DNA of 64,000 bases from an uncultured Mailhella sp. (GTDB taxonomy: Bacteria > Desulfobacterota > Desulfovibrionia > Desulfovibrionales > Desulfovibrionaceae). Shown here piece by piece: positions 19,883-28,937 of the stretch. The stretch is from contig NZ_OZ007001.1 of the NCBI RefSeq assembly GCF_963931295.1, forward strand, positions 1,302,001-1,366,000, given 5' to 3'. Under the pieces are notes generated by a model, which saw only the letters and a program-made list of their open reading frames with translations, was not told the origin of the DNA and searched no databases. The position numbers and the translations under genes were made by a program. Each line of letters starts with the position of its first letter. The first letter of the stretch is position 1.

Positions 19883-20797
19883 ATGATTCACCCCGAAAAG
19901 CGGCATTTCATCATTGTAGCCAAGACTCTCGGCATTCAGGTTCTGCTGTTTGTCGGCATTCTGTTCACGGTGTGGGGCTCGCAGAAGCTCTACACCCTCA
20001 TTGATCCGGTGAAGTTCCCCGTCTATCAGGCGGAAATCAAGGACAACATGACGGATCAGGAAAAGGGCGCGGCGCTCCTTTCCGCACTCACCCACCGCAT
20101 GGACGCGGAACTCTCCTCCACCTTCGGCTGGACGGCCAACGACATTCTGTTCAACCGCTGGATCATGGACAACCGCGCCTATCGCCAGTTCGGCACCTAC
20201 GTGGCCACCAAAATGCTCTTCGACCACTATTCCACGGTCATCGCCAAGCTCGGCAACAACGACCGTGAAAACGATCTGCTCTACAACGCCCGTCTCAACT
20301 ACTTTGCCATCAGCCCCCAGCGCTGGGGCATGCTCTTCATTCCCTCGGCCGAAGGCTCCTTCAAGAAGGCCCTTTCCATGACCGAGCAGTACAAGAAGGA
20401 TCTGCTGGCCGGCAAGGCCGTGTACAACTGCCGCACCGACGACATTTATTCCGCCTTCAATCTCATTCTGGGCGAAACGGTGTTCGGCTATGCGCTCGGT
20501 CTGCTCAACGACAGTCAGGACCTGCCCTTCTACACGCTGGACAACCGCATCTATGAAGCGCAGGGCGTCATCATGGTGGTGCGCGACTACCTCAAGACCA
20601 TGTATGAACTCTACCCCGAAATAGGCACCAAGAACAACGAACAGAACATGGCCGAGGCCATGCGCTACATGGACCTCATCTGCAATTACGATCCCATGTA
20701 CATCACTTCGTCGTTCAACTCGGGCGAGCTCATCATTTCCTACCTGCTCTTTGCCCGCAACAGACTCACCGACATCCGCGACAGCCTGAGAATCTGA
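19883..20797 (+). CDS. DUF2333 family membrane-anchored protein
   Basis: 304 residues. One N-terminal transmembrane helix (about 10-33, IIVAKTLGIQVLLFVGILFTVWG) is followed by a large mainly helical periplasmic domain (FGWTANDILFNRWIMDNRAYRQFGTYVATKML, YFAISPQRWGMLFIPSAEGSFKKAL). This pattern matches the DUF2333 family, found in proteobacteria with no known function. ATG 19883 follows AGGAGACTCGC. A terminator follows; the gene is isolated. Confidence 0.8.
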   Translation: MIHPEKRHFIIVAKTLGIQVLLFVGILFTVWGSQKLYTLIDPVKFPVYQAEIKDNMTDQEKGAALLSALTHRMDAELSSTFGWTANDILFNRWIMDNRAYRQFGTYVATKMLFDHYSTVIAKLGNNDRENDLLYNARLNYFAISPQRWGMLFIPSAEGSFKKALSMTEQYKKDLLAGKAVYNCRTDDIYSAFNLILGETVFGYALGLLNDSQDLPFYTLDNRIYEAQGVIMVVRDYLKTMYELYPEIGTKNNEQNMAEAMRYMDLICNYDPMYITSSFNSGELIISYLLFARNRLTDIRDSLRI

Positions 20798-20858
20798 TTT
20801 TCCGGCTCCGCCGTCATTTCGGCGAGAGAGCGATCTCCCGCGCCCGCCCGTCACCCCC

Positions 20859-20889
20859 AGGGGAAGGAATGCGTTCCTTCCCCTTTTTT
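20859..20889 (+). terminator. Terminator after the DUF2333 gene
   Basis: Stem GGGGAAGGAA / TTCCTTCCCC (20860-20869, 20874-20883) followed by six T residues. Confidence 0.85.
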
Positions 20890-20987
20890 CTGCAGGCGCA
20901 TCCGCCACGACAGAACATCATTTTCCACTCTCTCAGGAAAGAATTGCGGCCCTGCACCGACTGTTTCATCATCACCCGGAAACCGGC

Positions 20988-21400
20988 ATGGCCGAATTCT
21001 GGACTACCGCTCACCTGGCCGAAGAACTGGCAGGCTTCGGCCTTTCGCCCGTGGCGGGAGACTCCGTCACCGCGCCCGAAGCCCGCATGGGCGTGCCTTT
21101 GCCGGAAATCATGCGCGAAGCGCTGCAGAGGGCCGAAGCCGAAGGCGCGTCGCGCGTGTGGCTTGAGCGCATGAACGGCACGACAGGCCTTGTGGTTGAT
21201 CTGTCCCCCGCCCCCCCGGCACCGTGCTGCACTTCGACATCGACGTCGTCAGCGTGCATGAAAATACGTTGCCCGAGCGTCCGGCAAAGGCTGGCTTCGC
21301 CTCAGGGCAGGGCGGCGACGACGCCCATCTCATGCTGGAACGCCGCCTTGCCGCAGGACATCTCGCCCCGGACTTCGCCTTCAACGAAGACGTGCTTTAG
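20988..21400 (+). pseudogene. Hypothetical protein with a frameshift in a C-tract
   Basis: The first 75 codons (MAEFWTTAHLAEELAGFGLS ... GLVVDLSPAP) read well, then a run of seven C (within 21216-21222) is crossed and the frame becomes serine- and threonine-rich noise ending at 21419. In the adjacent frame the sequence continues sensibly (PGTVLHFDIDVVSVHENTL ... HLAPDFAFNEDVL) to TAG at 21398-21400. One extra C would join the two into about 137 residues. It is either a broken gene, a slippage-controlled gene or an assembly error. No family is recognised. The start at ATG 20988 has no strong ribosome site. Confidence 0.6.
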
Positions 21401-21501
21401 CCTTCCGTGGACCTTCTGACACGCGCGACGCTCGCCCTCGACAGGGCGTAACACGCCTTGACGATGCACGGGCGTCCCATGCGTCCTGATTCCGGAACAG
21501 A

Positions 21502-21530
21502 TTGACTTGACGGGTAAAAAAGCATATTTT
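21502..21530 (+). promoter_or_regulatory. Sigma-70 promoter of the secreted protein gene
   Basis: TTGACT (21502-21507), 17-bp spacer, TATTTT (21525-21530), about 90 bases before the ATG at 21624. Confidence 0.65.
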
Positions 21531-21623
21531 TGTCACAGTTTTTCTTCGGACGTGCGTTCCGAAGAGAAGTTCCGTCATCCCTGCGCAACAACATGACGAC
21601 GCGCAAACAGTCAAGGAGAGAGC

Positions 21624-22106
21624 ATGAAAAAATTTATGTCCTGTCTGGCCACCGGTCTCGTCAGCGTCTTTCTTCTCGCCTCCGTCGCCCTCGCCGAGGA
21701 CGTGAAGACCGATTACTTCACGCTTGCCCTCTCCGACGGCTGGACCATGCCCAAGCCCGTGCAGAGCGCCAACGGCGCCGTCGTCGCCATCGTGCAGTAT
21801 CCCGACGGCCAAGGCGCGGTGAGCGTGACCGTCACGCCGGCCCCGCTTCCCGCCAAGGATCTTGCCGTCCAGACGCTCAACAACATGAAATCGGGCGGCT
21901 TCACCGTTTCCGAGCCCGTCGCTTCCGGCGACTCCTATGTCGGCGAATTCTCCCAGCAGCAGGCCAGGGGCGTCAGCTACTTCACCTCCAACGGCAAGCT
22001 CGGCAGCGTCATCACCATCGTCGGCACCGACACCAGGCCCGGCAAGGATTTTCTGAACAAGAACTTCAAGGCTGCCGATGCAAAACTCTTCCCCGCCTCG
22101 TTCTGA
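21624..22106 (+). CDS. Secreted protein of unknown function
   Basis: 160 residues with a clear Sec signal peptide (MKKFMSCLATGLVSVFLLA, cleavage after VALA at about residue 24). The mature part is a single small alpha/beta domain (YFTLALSDGWTMPKPVQSANGAVVAIVQYP, SVTVTPAPLPAKDLAVQTLNNMKSGGF). It resembles small periplasmic proteins of the PsbP/DUF1795 type in layout only. RBS AAGGAGAGAGC. It has its own promoter and a very strong terminator, so it is a single-gene unit. Confidence 0.8.
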   Translation: MKKFMSCLATGLVSVFLLASVALAEDVKTDYFTLALSDGWTMPKPVQSANGAVVAIVQYPDGQGAVSVTVTPAPLPAKDLAVQTLNNMKSGGFTVSEPVASGDSYVGEFSQQQARGVSYFTSNGKLGSVITIVGTDTRPGKDFLNKNFKAADAKLFPASF

Positions 22107-22186
22107 ACACGATTGAATCACCCCATGAACCCGGGGCCGCGCACCTCCGGCCGGTTCATATTTCACAGCGACAACGCGATAATGTG

Positions 22187-22231
22187 CAAAACGACGACCG
22201 GACGTCCATGTGACGTCCGGTCGTCGTTTTG
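22187..22231 (+). terminator. Long-stem terminator after the secreted protein gene
   Basis: 20-bp perfect stem (22187-22206 with 22212-22231, loop CATGT) ending in GTTTTG. It may work in both directions. Confidence 0.75.
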
Positions 22232-22280
22232 CGTAGAATGGATGCAAAATGGCCTGCTCACCTTGAACGACGGGATCTGC

Positions 22281-22333
22281 TGAAAAGAAGCCGGCGAAGC
22301 GACACGGTCTCTCCATTTCGCTTCGCCGGCTTC
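22281..22333 (-). terminator. Terminator of the sugar-acid operon
   Basis: On the minus strand a 16-bp stem (22318-22333 with 22287-22302) is followed by TTTTC. It lies just after the RidA gene. Confidence 0.8.
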
Positions 22334-22355
22334 CCGCAGGAGGACTTAAAACGTC

Positions 22356-22739
22356 CTACTCGTCTTTCCAGGCGATGCAGTCCAGCTCCACCTTGATGTC
22401 CGTGGGCTTGCTGGCAAGGATGCACACGCGGGCGGGAGCGTTCTCCGTGGAAAAATACTCCCGATAGACGGCGTTGAACGCGGAAAAATCACGCGCGTCA
22501 TCAAGATACACCGTAACGCGGACCACGTCTTTAGGTTCGTAACCGGCCAGACGCAGCGTATCCATCAGATTGTCGAGAGCCTGACGCCCCTGCGTCTTGA
22601 TGGTGCCGTACACGATGTCACCATGCTTGTCCTTGGGCACCATGCCGGAAATGTACAGCCATCCATCGGCCTTGACTGCCTTGGCCGCAGGCGTGGCTCC
22701 TGGAGCCGGAAGACCGAAACGTTCTATCTTCTTCGCCAT
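22356..22739 (-). CDS. RidA family deaminase
   Basis: 127 residues covering the whole RidA/YjgF/UK114 fold (GWLYISGMVPKDKHGDIVYGTIKTQGRQALDNL, VVRVTVYLDD, PARVCILASKP, VELDCIAWK). RidA proteins hydrolyse reactive enamine/imine intermediates of amino acid metabolism; the conserved Arg of active members is in APARVCI. It is the last gene of the sugar-acid operon, 22 bases after the HIT gene. Its presence could reflect an amino-sugar or imine intermediate in the pathway. Confidence 0.9.
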   Translation of the reverse strand: MAKKIERFGLPAPGATPAAKAVKADGWLYISGMVPKDKHGDIVYGTIKTQGRQALDNLMDTLRLAGYEPKDVVRVTVYLDDARDFSAFNAVYREYFSTENAPARVCILASKPTDIKVELDCIAWKDE

Positions 22740-22761
22740 GATAACATGCTCCTCGCCGCCG

Positions 22762-23193
22762 CTACACGCTGGGCAGCTCGCGCTTGATGCGTTCGATCAG
22801 CTCCTCATATTCCTTGTCGGAAAGCATGACGGAGCGAGGATTCATCTGAAACGTGCCGCCCCATTCGAACTGACCTTCATACTTGGGTACGAGATGGAAG
22901 TGCAGGTGCGGGTTCAAATCGCCAAAGGCTCCGTAATTCACCTTCTGCGGATGGAACATCTTGTGGATCAAACGGGCGATGCGGGCGACGTCGGCCATGT
23001 AGGCCTGAAGCTGCTCCGGTGCAATGTCCACGATTTCGCTGACATGACCGCGATAAGCGACCACCATGCGGCCGGGATGACTCTGCTCCTTGAACAGATA
23101 CAGCGAAGAATATTCCGAAAGATCACAAATCTTGATGGCAAAATCCGCCAAGGCGGGACCGCCGTGGCAGTAGGGACAGTTTTCAGCACTCAT
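22762..23193 (-). CDS. HIT family hydrolase
   Basis: 143 residues with the histidine triad NPHLHFHLVP (HxHxHxx) near residue 95 and an N-terminal CPYCHGG metal-like pair. HIT proteins hydrolyse or transfer nucleotide monophosphate groups on small substrates. Start ATG 23193 has GGAC upstream (AAAGGACTTTGCC). Lies between the kinase and RidA in the operon; the reason for its inclusion is unclear. Confidence 0.88.
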   Translation of the reverse strand: MSAENCPYCHGGPALADFAIKICDLSEYSSLYLFKEQSHPGRMVVAYRGHVSEIVDIAPEQLQAYMADVARIARLIHKMFHPQKVNYGAFGDLNPHLHFHLVPKYEGQFEWGGTFQMNPRSVMLSDKEYEELIERIKRELPSV

Positions 23194-23247
23194 GGCAAAG
23201 TCCTTTCAGTGTTTTTCTCCCCGAGAGAGAGGTTACTGTACCGGCAG

Positions 23248-24225
23248 TCAGGCACTCTGACAGTCGGCAAACACATGCGGCGTGGCCTCCGCAGGAATGA
23301 TCGCGCCAGGATACATGATGACCGCCGACGCCAGCTTGTGCGCCCGGTTCACGGCCTCTTCGGCGGACAGGCCATAACGGGCGGCCGCCAGATAACCGGC
23401 GGTGAAAGAATCTCCGGCGGCCGTGGTGTCCCTGGGCTCCAGCATGCGGCCCAGCGGCACCACACTGGAACTGCCTGTCCTGTTATTCAGAATGAGGCAG
23501 GGCTTGCCGCCGTTTTTGATGACCACTTCCTCAGCTCCGAGTGCCGCAAGTGCGGCCCGGAACGCCGGATCGTCATACCCGCCCTCGGCAAAACCGGCGG
23601 CGCGCAATTCCTCCGGAGAAAGAAACACCCAGCGGCACACGCGGGCCAGACGACGGTAATGAGGCGCGGCATTCTTTTCCGGGTCCCGCCCCCACAGATG
23701 CGGACGAAAATTGAAATCGAAAGAAATTTTCACGCCCTGCGCCGACAGACGTTCCATGGCTGCGAGCAGTCGTTCCCGGCTCTCCGGATACAGCACGGCA
23801 AGACTGATGCCGCTCAGATGGATGGCATCGAAACGCGCCAGTCCGTCCAGCACGTCTTGAGCCTCGGGAGTTTCAAAGCAGCCCCGCACCGCGGCCTCGC
23901 TGCGCCAGTACTGGAAATGGCGCTCACCGGAAGCGTCCACATCAATGGCGTACAGACCGGGCAGCTTGCCGGGAATACGCTGAGAAAGCGTGGAATTCAC
24001 GCCGCACTCATGCCAGAACTCCAGCATTTCACGACTAAACGTATCCGAAGCCCCCACGGCGGAAACATACTCCACATGGACATCCTTGCCGCATATCCGA
24101 GACAGATAGGCCGCCGTGTTCAGAGTGTCGCCGCCGAACGTCTGCACAAGACGACTGCCTTCCTTATGAAGCTCTATCATACATTCGCCGATGACGGCGA
24201 CGTTCCATGGTCTGGGATGGGACAT
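23248..24225 (-). CDS. kdgK: PfkB-family sugar kinase, 2-keto-3-deoxygluconate kinase-like
   Basis: 325 residues. The PfkB fold is clear: GECMIEL at 13-19, FGGDTLNTAAYLSRI at 30-44 and the anion-hole/catalytic motif DTTAAGDSF at 266-274 with Asp272 as base. GECMIEL near the N terminus is typical of KDG kinases, which convert 2-keto-3-deoxy-D-gluconate to KDPG. A KDPG aldolase gene is in the same operon, which fits. The ATG at 24225 (RBS GAGAGG) was preferred over TTG 24231. It starts 10 bases after the KduD-like gene. IolC-type kinases are the main alternative. Confidence 0.82.
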   Translation of the reverse strand: MSHPRPWNVAVIGECMIELHKEGSRLVQTFGGDTLNTAAYLSRICGKDVHVEYVSAVGASDTFSREMLEFWHECGVNSTLSQRIPGKLPGLYAIDVDASGERHFQYWRSEAAVRGCFETPEAQDVLDGLARFDAIHLSGISLAVLYPESRERLLAAMERLSAQGVKISFDFNFRPHLWGRDPEKNAAPHYRRLARVCRWVFLSPEELRAAGFAEGGYDDPAFRAALAALGAEEVVIKNGGKPCLILNNRTGSSSVVPLGRMLEPRDTTAAGDSFTAGYLAAARYGLSAEEAVNRAHKLASAVIMYPGAIIPAEATPHVFADCQSA

Positions 24226-24235
24226 GACCAACCTC

Positions 24236-25003
24236 TCATTTCACCAGATAACCGCCGTCCACGGGGATTACGGCGCCGCCCAGATAGTCGCTGGCTGCAG
24301 AGGCCAGAAAAATAACGGTTCCCTTCATGTCGTCGGGAGTGCCCCAGCGGCCGGCGGGGATGCGATCCACAATCTGCTGACAGCGTGGATTGTTCTTATC
24401 GGTCAGGGCCACGTTCATGTCCGTATCCATGTATCCGGGAGCGATGGCGTTGACGTTGACGCCGCGCTTCATCCAGTCGTTGGAAAGAGCCTTGGTAAGC
24501 TGAGCGATGCCGCCCTTGGACGCCGAGTAGGCGGGTACGGTCTGGCCACCGAAGAAAGAGAGCATGGACGCCACGTTGATGATCTTGCCGTGGCCGGCGC
24601 TCAGCATCATCCTGCCCGCTTCCTGGCAGAGCACGAACACGGAATCCAGATTCACGTTCAGCACTTCATCCCACTCGCTCATGGGAAACTCTTCCGCGCT
24701 GTGCCGCCGCTGAATGCCGTGCGCGGTCACGAGAATATCCAGAACGCCGCCCAATTTTTCCACGCATTCCCGGAAAGCCCGGTACACCTCGTCGCGACTG
24801 TGAAAGTCGGCCTTCACGCCGTGGCAGCGGAACCCCCTCTCGCGAAAACTCTCCGCCACCGAAAAACATTTGTCGGAAGTGCCCACGATGACGACTTCCG
24901 CCCCGGCCTCCATGAGCCCTTCGGCCATGCCATGGCCGAGGCCTCGCGTGCCTCCGGTAACGATGGCCTTCTTGCCGGTAAGATCAAACAGATGCATGCT
25001 CAT
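24236..25003 (-). CDS. kduD: Short-chain dehydrogenase, KduD-like
   Basis: 255-residue SDR with TGGTRGLG (16-23) for NAD(P) binding and the catalytic Ser146, Tyr159 and Lys163 (YSASK). The C terminus AGRWGTPDDMKGTVIFLASAASDYLGGAVIPVDGGY matches 2-dehydro-3-deoxy-D-gluconate 5-dehydrogenases, which reduce 2,5-diketo-3-deoxygluconate to KDG. The neighbours (isomerase, KDG kinase, KDPG aldolase) support this role. Gluconate 5-dehydrogenase is the closest alternative. Confidence 0.82.
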   Translation of the reverse strand: MSMHLFDLTGKKAIVTGGTRGLGHGMAEGLMEAGAEVVIVGTSDKCFSVAESFRERGFRCHGVKADFHSRDEVYRAFRECVEKLGGVLDILVTAHGIQRRHSAEEFPMSEWDEVLNVNLDSVFVLCQEAGRMMLSAGHGKIINVASMLSFFGGQTVPAYSASKGGIAQLTKALSNDWMKRGVNVNAIAPGYMDTDMNVALTDKNNPRCQQIVDRIPAGRWGTPDDMKGTVIFLASAASDYLGGAVIPVDGGYLVK

Positions 25004-25051
25004 ACTCCCCTCTGGAAGGGCCGGCCTGACGGCCGACCCGGGTCATGGGAT

Positions 25052-26011
25052 CTAAATCTTGTTCACAGGACTGCGCAGCGCTTCTCCACGGGCAAAGCGC
25101 ACGGCCTCTTCCGCAACCTTGCGCTTCAGCTCGGAAGCAGCCTGTTCGGAATACCACGCCATGTGCGGAGTGCAGATGAAGTTGTCATGGCGCAGCAGCG
25201 GAGAATCGAAATCAATGGGTTCCTTTTCCGTCACGTCCAGAGCCGCGCCGGCGATGTCGCCGTCGGCAAGGGCCTTGTCCAGAGCCGCTTCGTCGATGAG
25301 ACCGCCGCGAGACGTATTCACGAGGTACGCGGTGGGCTTCATCTTGGCCAAAGCTTCGGCATTCACGATATTGCGCGTCTGCGCCGTCAGCGGCATGTGC
25401 AGCACCACAAAGTCGGAATCACGCAGCAGCGTGTCCAGATTCACGGGCTCGATATAATCCGTGCCGTCTGCCGCGTTGGGAGTGTAGTACGGGTCATAGC
25501 CGATCACCCTGCCGAAAAGCGCGCGCGCCTTGCTGGCAAAGTTGCGGCCGTTGCGGCCAAGCCCGGCCACTCCCAGCGTCTGCTCGGAAAGACGGAACAG
25601 CGGAATGGAATCCTCATAATTCCAACGCCCCTTGCGCACGCCGGCGTTCATGAAAGACACCTTGCGAGCCAGATCCAGGGTCAGGGCCAGAGCCTGATCC
25701 GCCACTTCGTTCATGCCGTAATCCGGCACGTTGCACACCTGCACGCCGAGCTCGGTGGCCGCTGCGATGTCGATGTTGTTCACGCCCACGCCATAACGCA
25801 CGATCTGCTTGATTTCAGGACGCAGGGCCTCCAGCACGCGACGGGTGAACGGCGCGTACTGATTGATGAAGATTTCCCCGCCCTTGCATTCGCGGATGAG
25901 ATCGTCCTCGGTATGACACTGCTTCAGTTCGAAGGAAAGGCCGGCGGCCTCGAAAACCGCAGTCTCTTCATTCAGATTAACGTGATCGCAGTCGGAAATG
26001 ATGATCTTCAT
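25052..26011 (-). CDS. D-isomer 2-hydroxyacid dehydrogenase (CtBP-like)
   Basis: 319 residues. NAD-binding motif GVAGLGRNGRNFA, catalytic Arg in VNTSRGGLIDE, Glu in TEKEPID and His in TPHMAW. The architecture is that of C-terminal-binding-protein-like D-2-hydroxyacid dehydrogenases. It probably interconverts a 2-keto acid and a D-2-hydroxy acid with NAD(H); the substrate is not readable from sequence. It is the second such enzyme in this operon (see 27764-28756), and the two are only distantly similar, so they are not a recent duplication. Confidence 0.9.
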   Translation of the reverse strand: MKIIISDCDHVNLNEETAVFEAAGLSFELKQCHTEDDLIRECKGGEIFINQYAPFTRRVLEALRPEIKQIVRYGVGVNNIDIAAATELGVQVCNVPDYGMNEVADQALALTLDLARKVSFMNAGVRKGRWNYEDSIPLFRLSEQTLGVAGLGRNGRNFASKARALFGRVIGYDPYYTPNAADGTDYIEPVNLDTLLRDSDFVVLHMPLTAQTRNIVNAEALAKMKPTAYLVNTSRGGLIDEAALDKALADGDIAGAALDVTEKEPIDFDSPLLRHDNFICTPHMAWYSEQAASELKRKVAEEAVRFARGEALRSPVNKI

Positions 26012-26023
26012 GATCTTGTCCCC

Positions 26024-26899
26024 TTACTTCTTGTCGCCGGTGAACAGCGCCACCATATCCTGCACGCCGGGCAGCTGCTTGCCGAGATAGGCGTACTGCG
26101 GTTCGAAATTCTGCACGAGAGAATGCTGGGTATGGCCCACAAGAATGGTGAAGATGTACGCGGCATGACCGGGAGACGTCACGCCGGGATGATATCCCTT
26201 GGAAATGAGGAAGGTGTCGCCGGAGCGCATGTGCCACACATGAGGAGACACTTCATCGCCGGGAGTGTAGTCGAACTGCGCGCCGAAGCCGTTTTCGGGA
26301 TTGTAGTGGAAGTGATACACCTCCTCAAAGCCGGTTTCCTTCCACACGCCTTCGGCCGAAGGAATGTCGTTGCCGTGCTTGTGAGGCGGATAGCCGGCCC
26401 AGCAGCCGGGATCGGCGTAAAGCTCGCTCACCAGCAGATTGCCGGTGCGACCTTCGTCCTTGGCTCCGAGAATGTGATTGATTACGCGGCGGGAGTGGGT
26501 CTCCACGGATCCGACTTCCACAGGCTTCACATCTTCGGGCTTGATGCGATAGGGCTCATGATATTCTTCGCAGCGACCGCCGGCCACAAAAATCACCACG
26601 TCATCCGACACGCATGTCACGTTGATCTTCGCTCCGGCGGGAGCGTACACGGAATCGGCGCGCTGGTTTTCCCAGATGCTGTCGCGATTGCCCACGTTCT
26701 CGAAGACCTTGCCGTCCACATCGATGTCGCAACGTCCGTGGGTCAGCACCCAGCAGGTTTCATAGCCGGGCACGCAGGTGTACTGCGTTTCCCCCTTCTT
26801 CAGGCGCACGATGTTGAAATACGTGCGGGGCAGAAAATCGTCGTTGGCGTTGATGAGCGGTTCGTTATGATTATCATACGCTCTGATAAAACGAGGCAT
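26024..26899 (-). CDS. KduI/IolB-family cupin isomerase
   Basis: 291 residues, duplicated cupin fold. The metal-site region YPPHKHGND ... FEEVYHFHYNPENGFG ... ISKGYHPGVTSPGHAAYIFTILVG matches the IolB/KduI family (5-deoxy-glucuronate or 5-keto-4-deoxyuronate isomerase), closest by eye to IolB. With KduD-, KdgK- and KDPG-aldolase-like genes beside it, isomerisation of a 5-keto-4-deoxyuronate is a sensible role; 5-deoxyglucuronate (inositol route) is the alternative. The start at ATG 26899 has AGGAGG upstream; a longer frame to 26959 lacks a ribosome site. Confidence 0.8.
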   Translation of the reverse strand: MPRFIRAYDNHNEPLINANDDFLPRTYFNIVRLKKGETQYTCVPGYETCWVLTHGRCDIDVDGKVFENVGNRDSIWENQRADSVYAPAGAKINVTCVSDDVVIFVAGGRCEEYHEPYRIKPEDVKPVEVGSVETHSRRVINHILGAKDEGRTGNLLVSELYADPGCWAGYPPHKHGNDIPSAEGVWKETGFEEVYHFHYNPENGFGAQFDYTPGDEVSPHVWHMRSGDTFLISKGYHPGVTSPGHAAYIFTILVGHTQHSLVQNFEPQYAYLGKQLPGVQDMVALFTGDKK

Positions 26900-26968
26900 G
26901 GTTTCCTCCTGTTCTTGCAAAACAGATTCTTGTCGATGTCGACGTTCCCCGAAGAGCACGTCATGCCT

Positions 26969-27712
26969 TTAAGAAATAATGTTCTTCAGCACCGTAAGCA
27001 GACCGGTGACAGCCAGTCCTGCATGGATCAGAGAACGCATTTTTCCGGCATCGATGCGGGACAGCAGCTTCAGTCCCAAGGTTTTTCCCAGCCACATGCC
27101 TATGACGCCCCATACGGCGAGAGAAAGCAGATGCCAGGTAAGAATGCCTTCAAAAATGCGGACACCCGTATTGAACGCTCCGATGACGAAAAAAAATATC
27201 TGCGTCGTCGCGATGTAACGCATTTTGTCATCACCGAGCTGAGTCATGAAATACACGGCCATGGGAGGCCCGCTGAGACCGAACCAGCCGCTGGTCACTC
27301 CAGAAAGACCGGCCAGGGCCACTGTGGCCGCCTTGCCGAACTTTCTGGCTCCGTGAGTCTTTTCGATGCAATGAAACCACACGGCAAGACCGATGAGAAA
27401 AAGACCGAACAAGACGCTCAGCAGTCTCGTGTTGACTGACGGACCGATATGAATGGCCGTCGCGGAACAGCACAGGAATATCACCAGCGGGAATACCATT
27501 CCCCGATAATACGCATGCTTGCGTAACGATATGCCGAGAGACAACGTCAGACAAAGTCCCGTAACCGTGGAGATGGCGGAAGCCTGAAGCAGCGGGATGA
27601 ACAACGGCAGCACCATCATCAGCAGTATGCCGGAACCAAATCCGGTCAGCGTCTGAAACACGCCTCCCAGCACGGTAGGAATAAAAATCAGAGGAATCAG
27701 TGACCAGTCCAT
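26969..27712 (-). CDS. TauE/SafE-family permease
   Basis: 247 residues, eight probable membrane helices, with the TauE-type repeats (GGVFQTLTGFGSGILLMMVLPLF and GLSGVTSGWFGLSGPPMAVYFMTQL). The family exports organic or sulfur anions such as sulfite, sulfoacetate or sulfolactate. In an operon that otherwise imports and degrades sugar acids it may export an end product or a sulfur by-product. Confidence 0.88.
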   Translation of the reverse strand: MDWSLIPLIFIPTVLGGVFQTLTGFGSGILLMMVLPLFIPLLQASAISTVTGLCLTLSLGISLRKHAYYRGMVFPLVIFLCCSATAIHIGPSVNTRLLSVLFGLFLIGLAVWFHCIEKTHGARKFGKAATVALAGLSGVTSGWFGLSGPPMAVYFMTQLGDDKMRYIATTQIFFFVIGAFNTGVRIFEGILTWHLLSLAVWGVIGMWLGKTLGLKLLSRIDAGKMRSLIHAGLAVTGLLTVLKNIIS

Positions 27713-27763
27713 GACGGTTGTCCACCCCGGCCGCTTCCTGCTGAGAGCGGCCGGGGTTCAAAA

Positions 27764-28756
27764 CTACAGGGGGCGCTTGTTGGCCAGAACCTCAGGATTC
27801 ACCAGGTTGGGATGCTGGCCGTATTCCAGATAATCAATGATGTTCTTGCATGCCAGGCGCACCATCTCCGAACGGGTTTCGTAGGTGGCAGTGGCCATGT
27901 GCGCGCCGAGCACCACGTTGGGCATGCCTCTCAACGCGGCGGGAATGTTCGGTTCATGTTCAAACACATCCAGACCGGCACCGGCGATGACGCCCTTTTC
28001 CAGAGCTTCAATGAGTTCCTTCTCGCGCACGATGGGGCCGCGGCCCACGTTGATGAAGTACGCCGTGCGCTTCATCATTTCGAACTGTTCCATGCCGATG
28101 CTCTGACGGGTGGAATCCGTGAGCGGCAGGTTGATGATGACAACGTCGGATTCACGGAAGAGCTGGTCCGCAGTCGGCACGTAGGTGGCGCTGTATTCAG
28201 CTTCCACTTCCGCGGGAAGCTGATGGCGGTTATGATAGGTCACGTCCATGAGGAAGGCCTTGGCGCGACGGGCCACAGCCTTACCGATGCGTCCCATGCC
28301 AAGAATGCCGAGACGCTTGCCGTTGAGACCGTGGCCGAGATTGGCGATGGGACCCCAGCGAAGTTCAGGCAGAATGCGAAGCTTCTGATCCGTTACGGAA
28401 ATGCGACGCATGACCGCAAGCATGAGTCCCATGCCGAATTCAGCCGTGGATTCGGTCACGACGTCGGGCAGGTTGCAGACGAGAATGCCTCGTTCCGTCA
28501 TTTCCTTGAGCGCCACGTTGTCGTAACCCACACCGTAGGTGCTCATGATCTTCACGTTGTCCATGCGGGCCACGGCTTCTGCGTTGGCCTGAAAACCGCA
28601 GGAAATAAGCGCGTCATACTTCGGAAGAATATCCAGAATATCCTGTCTCTTGGGATAGTAGTCCTCAGGATAGAACACCTCGTATCCGCGGTTGTAAAGC
28701 TCGGCAAGGCCGTCCTTGAGAACCGGATAAGGAACAAGAATCTTTCTGGTAGCCAT
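27764..28756 (-). CDS. D-isomer 2-hydroxyacid dehydrogenase
   Basis: 330 residues. NAD motif GILGMGRIGKAVARRA, Arg in INVGRGPIV, Glu in FEHEPNI, His in VLGAHMATATYETR. It resembles glyoxylate/hydroxypyruvate or gluconate 2-dehydrogenases (GhrB type). A 2-ketogluconate-like substrate would fit the operon, but this is inferred. RBS GGAGGAAAACAATC before ATG 28756. It is followed by the TauE gene. Confidence 0.9.
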   Translation of the reverse strand: MATRKILVPYPVLKDGLAELYNRGYEVFYPEDYYPKRQDILDILPKYDALISCGFQANAEAVARMDNVKIMSTYGVGYDNVALKEMTERGILVCNLPDVVTESTAEFGMGLMLAVMRRISVTDQKLRILPELRWGPIANLGHGLNGKRLGILGMGRIGKAVARRAKAFLMDVTYHNRHQLPAEVEAEYSATYVPTADQLFRESDVVIINLPLTDSTRQSIGMEQFEMMKRTAYFINVGRGPIVREKELIEALEKGVIAGAGLDVFEHEPNIPAALRGMPNVVLGAHMATATYETRSEMVRLACKNIIDYLEYGQHPNLVNPEVLANKRPL

Positions 28757-28937
28757 GATTGTTTTCCTCCAAAATCGCTCCGAGCGAGCTGTTATAGATC
28801 CTTCATGATGTGGAAAAGATGAACGTTTCCCCAGCCGTCAGCGACCGGTGTGCGGCCCAGGTCCGTTGTCGCACAAAACCGCCGGACCGACATGACGCAT
28901 GACGGCCTCCTTTCAGACTTTTTCCAAGCCGGGAGCC

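Noticed and set aside
24191..27439. +-strand open frame of 1082 codons across the sugar-acid operon
   Set aside because: Antisense shadow of four well supported minus-strand genes, caused by GC-rich codon use.
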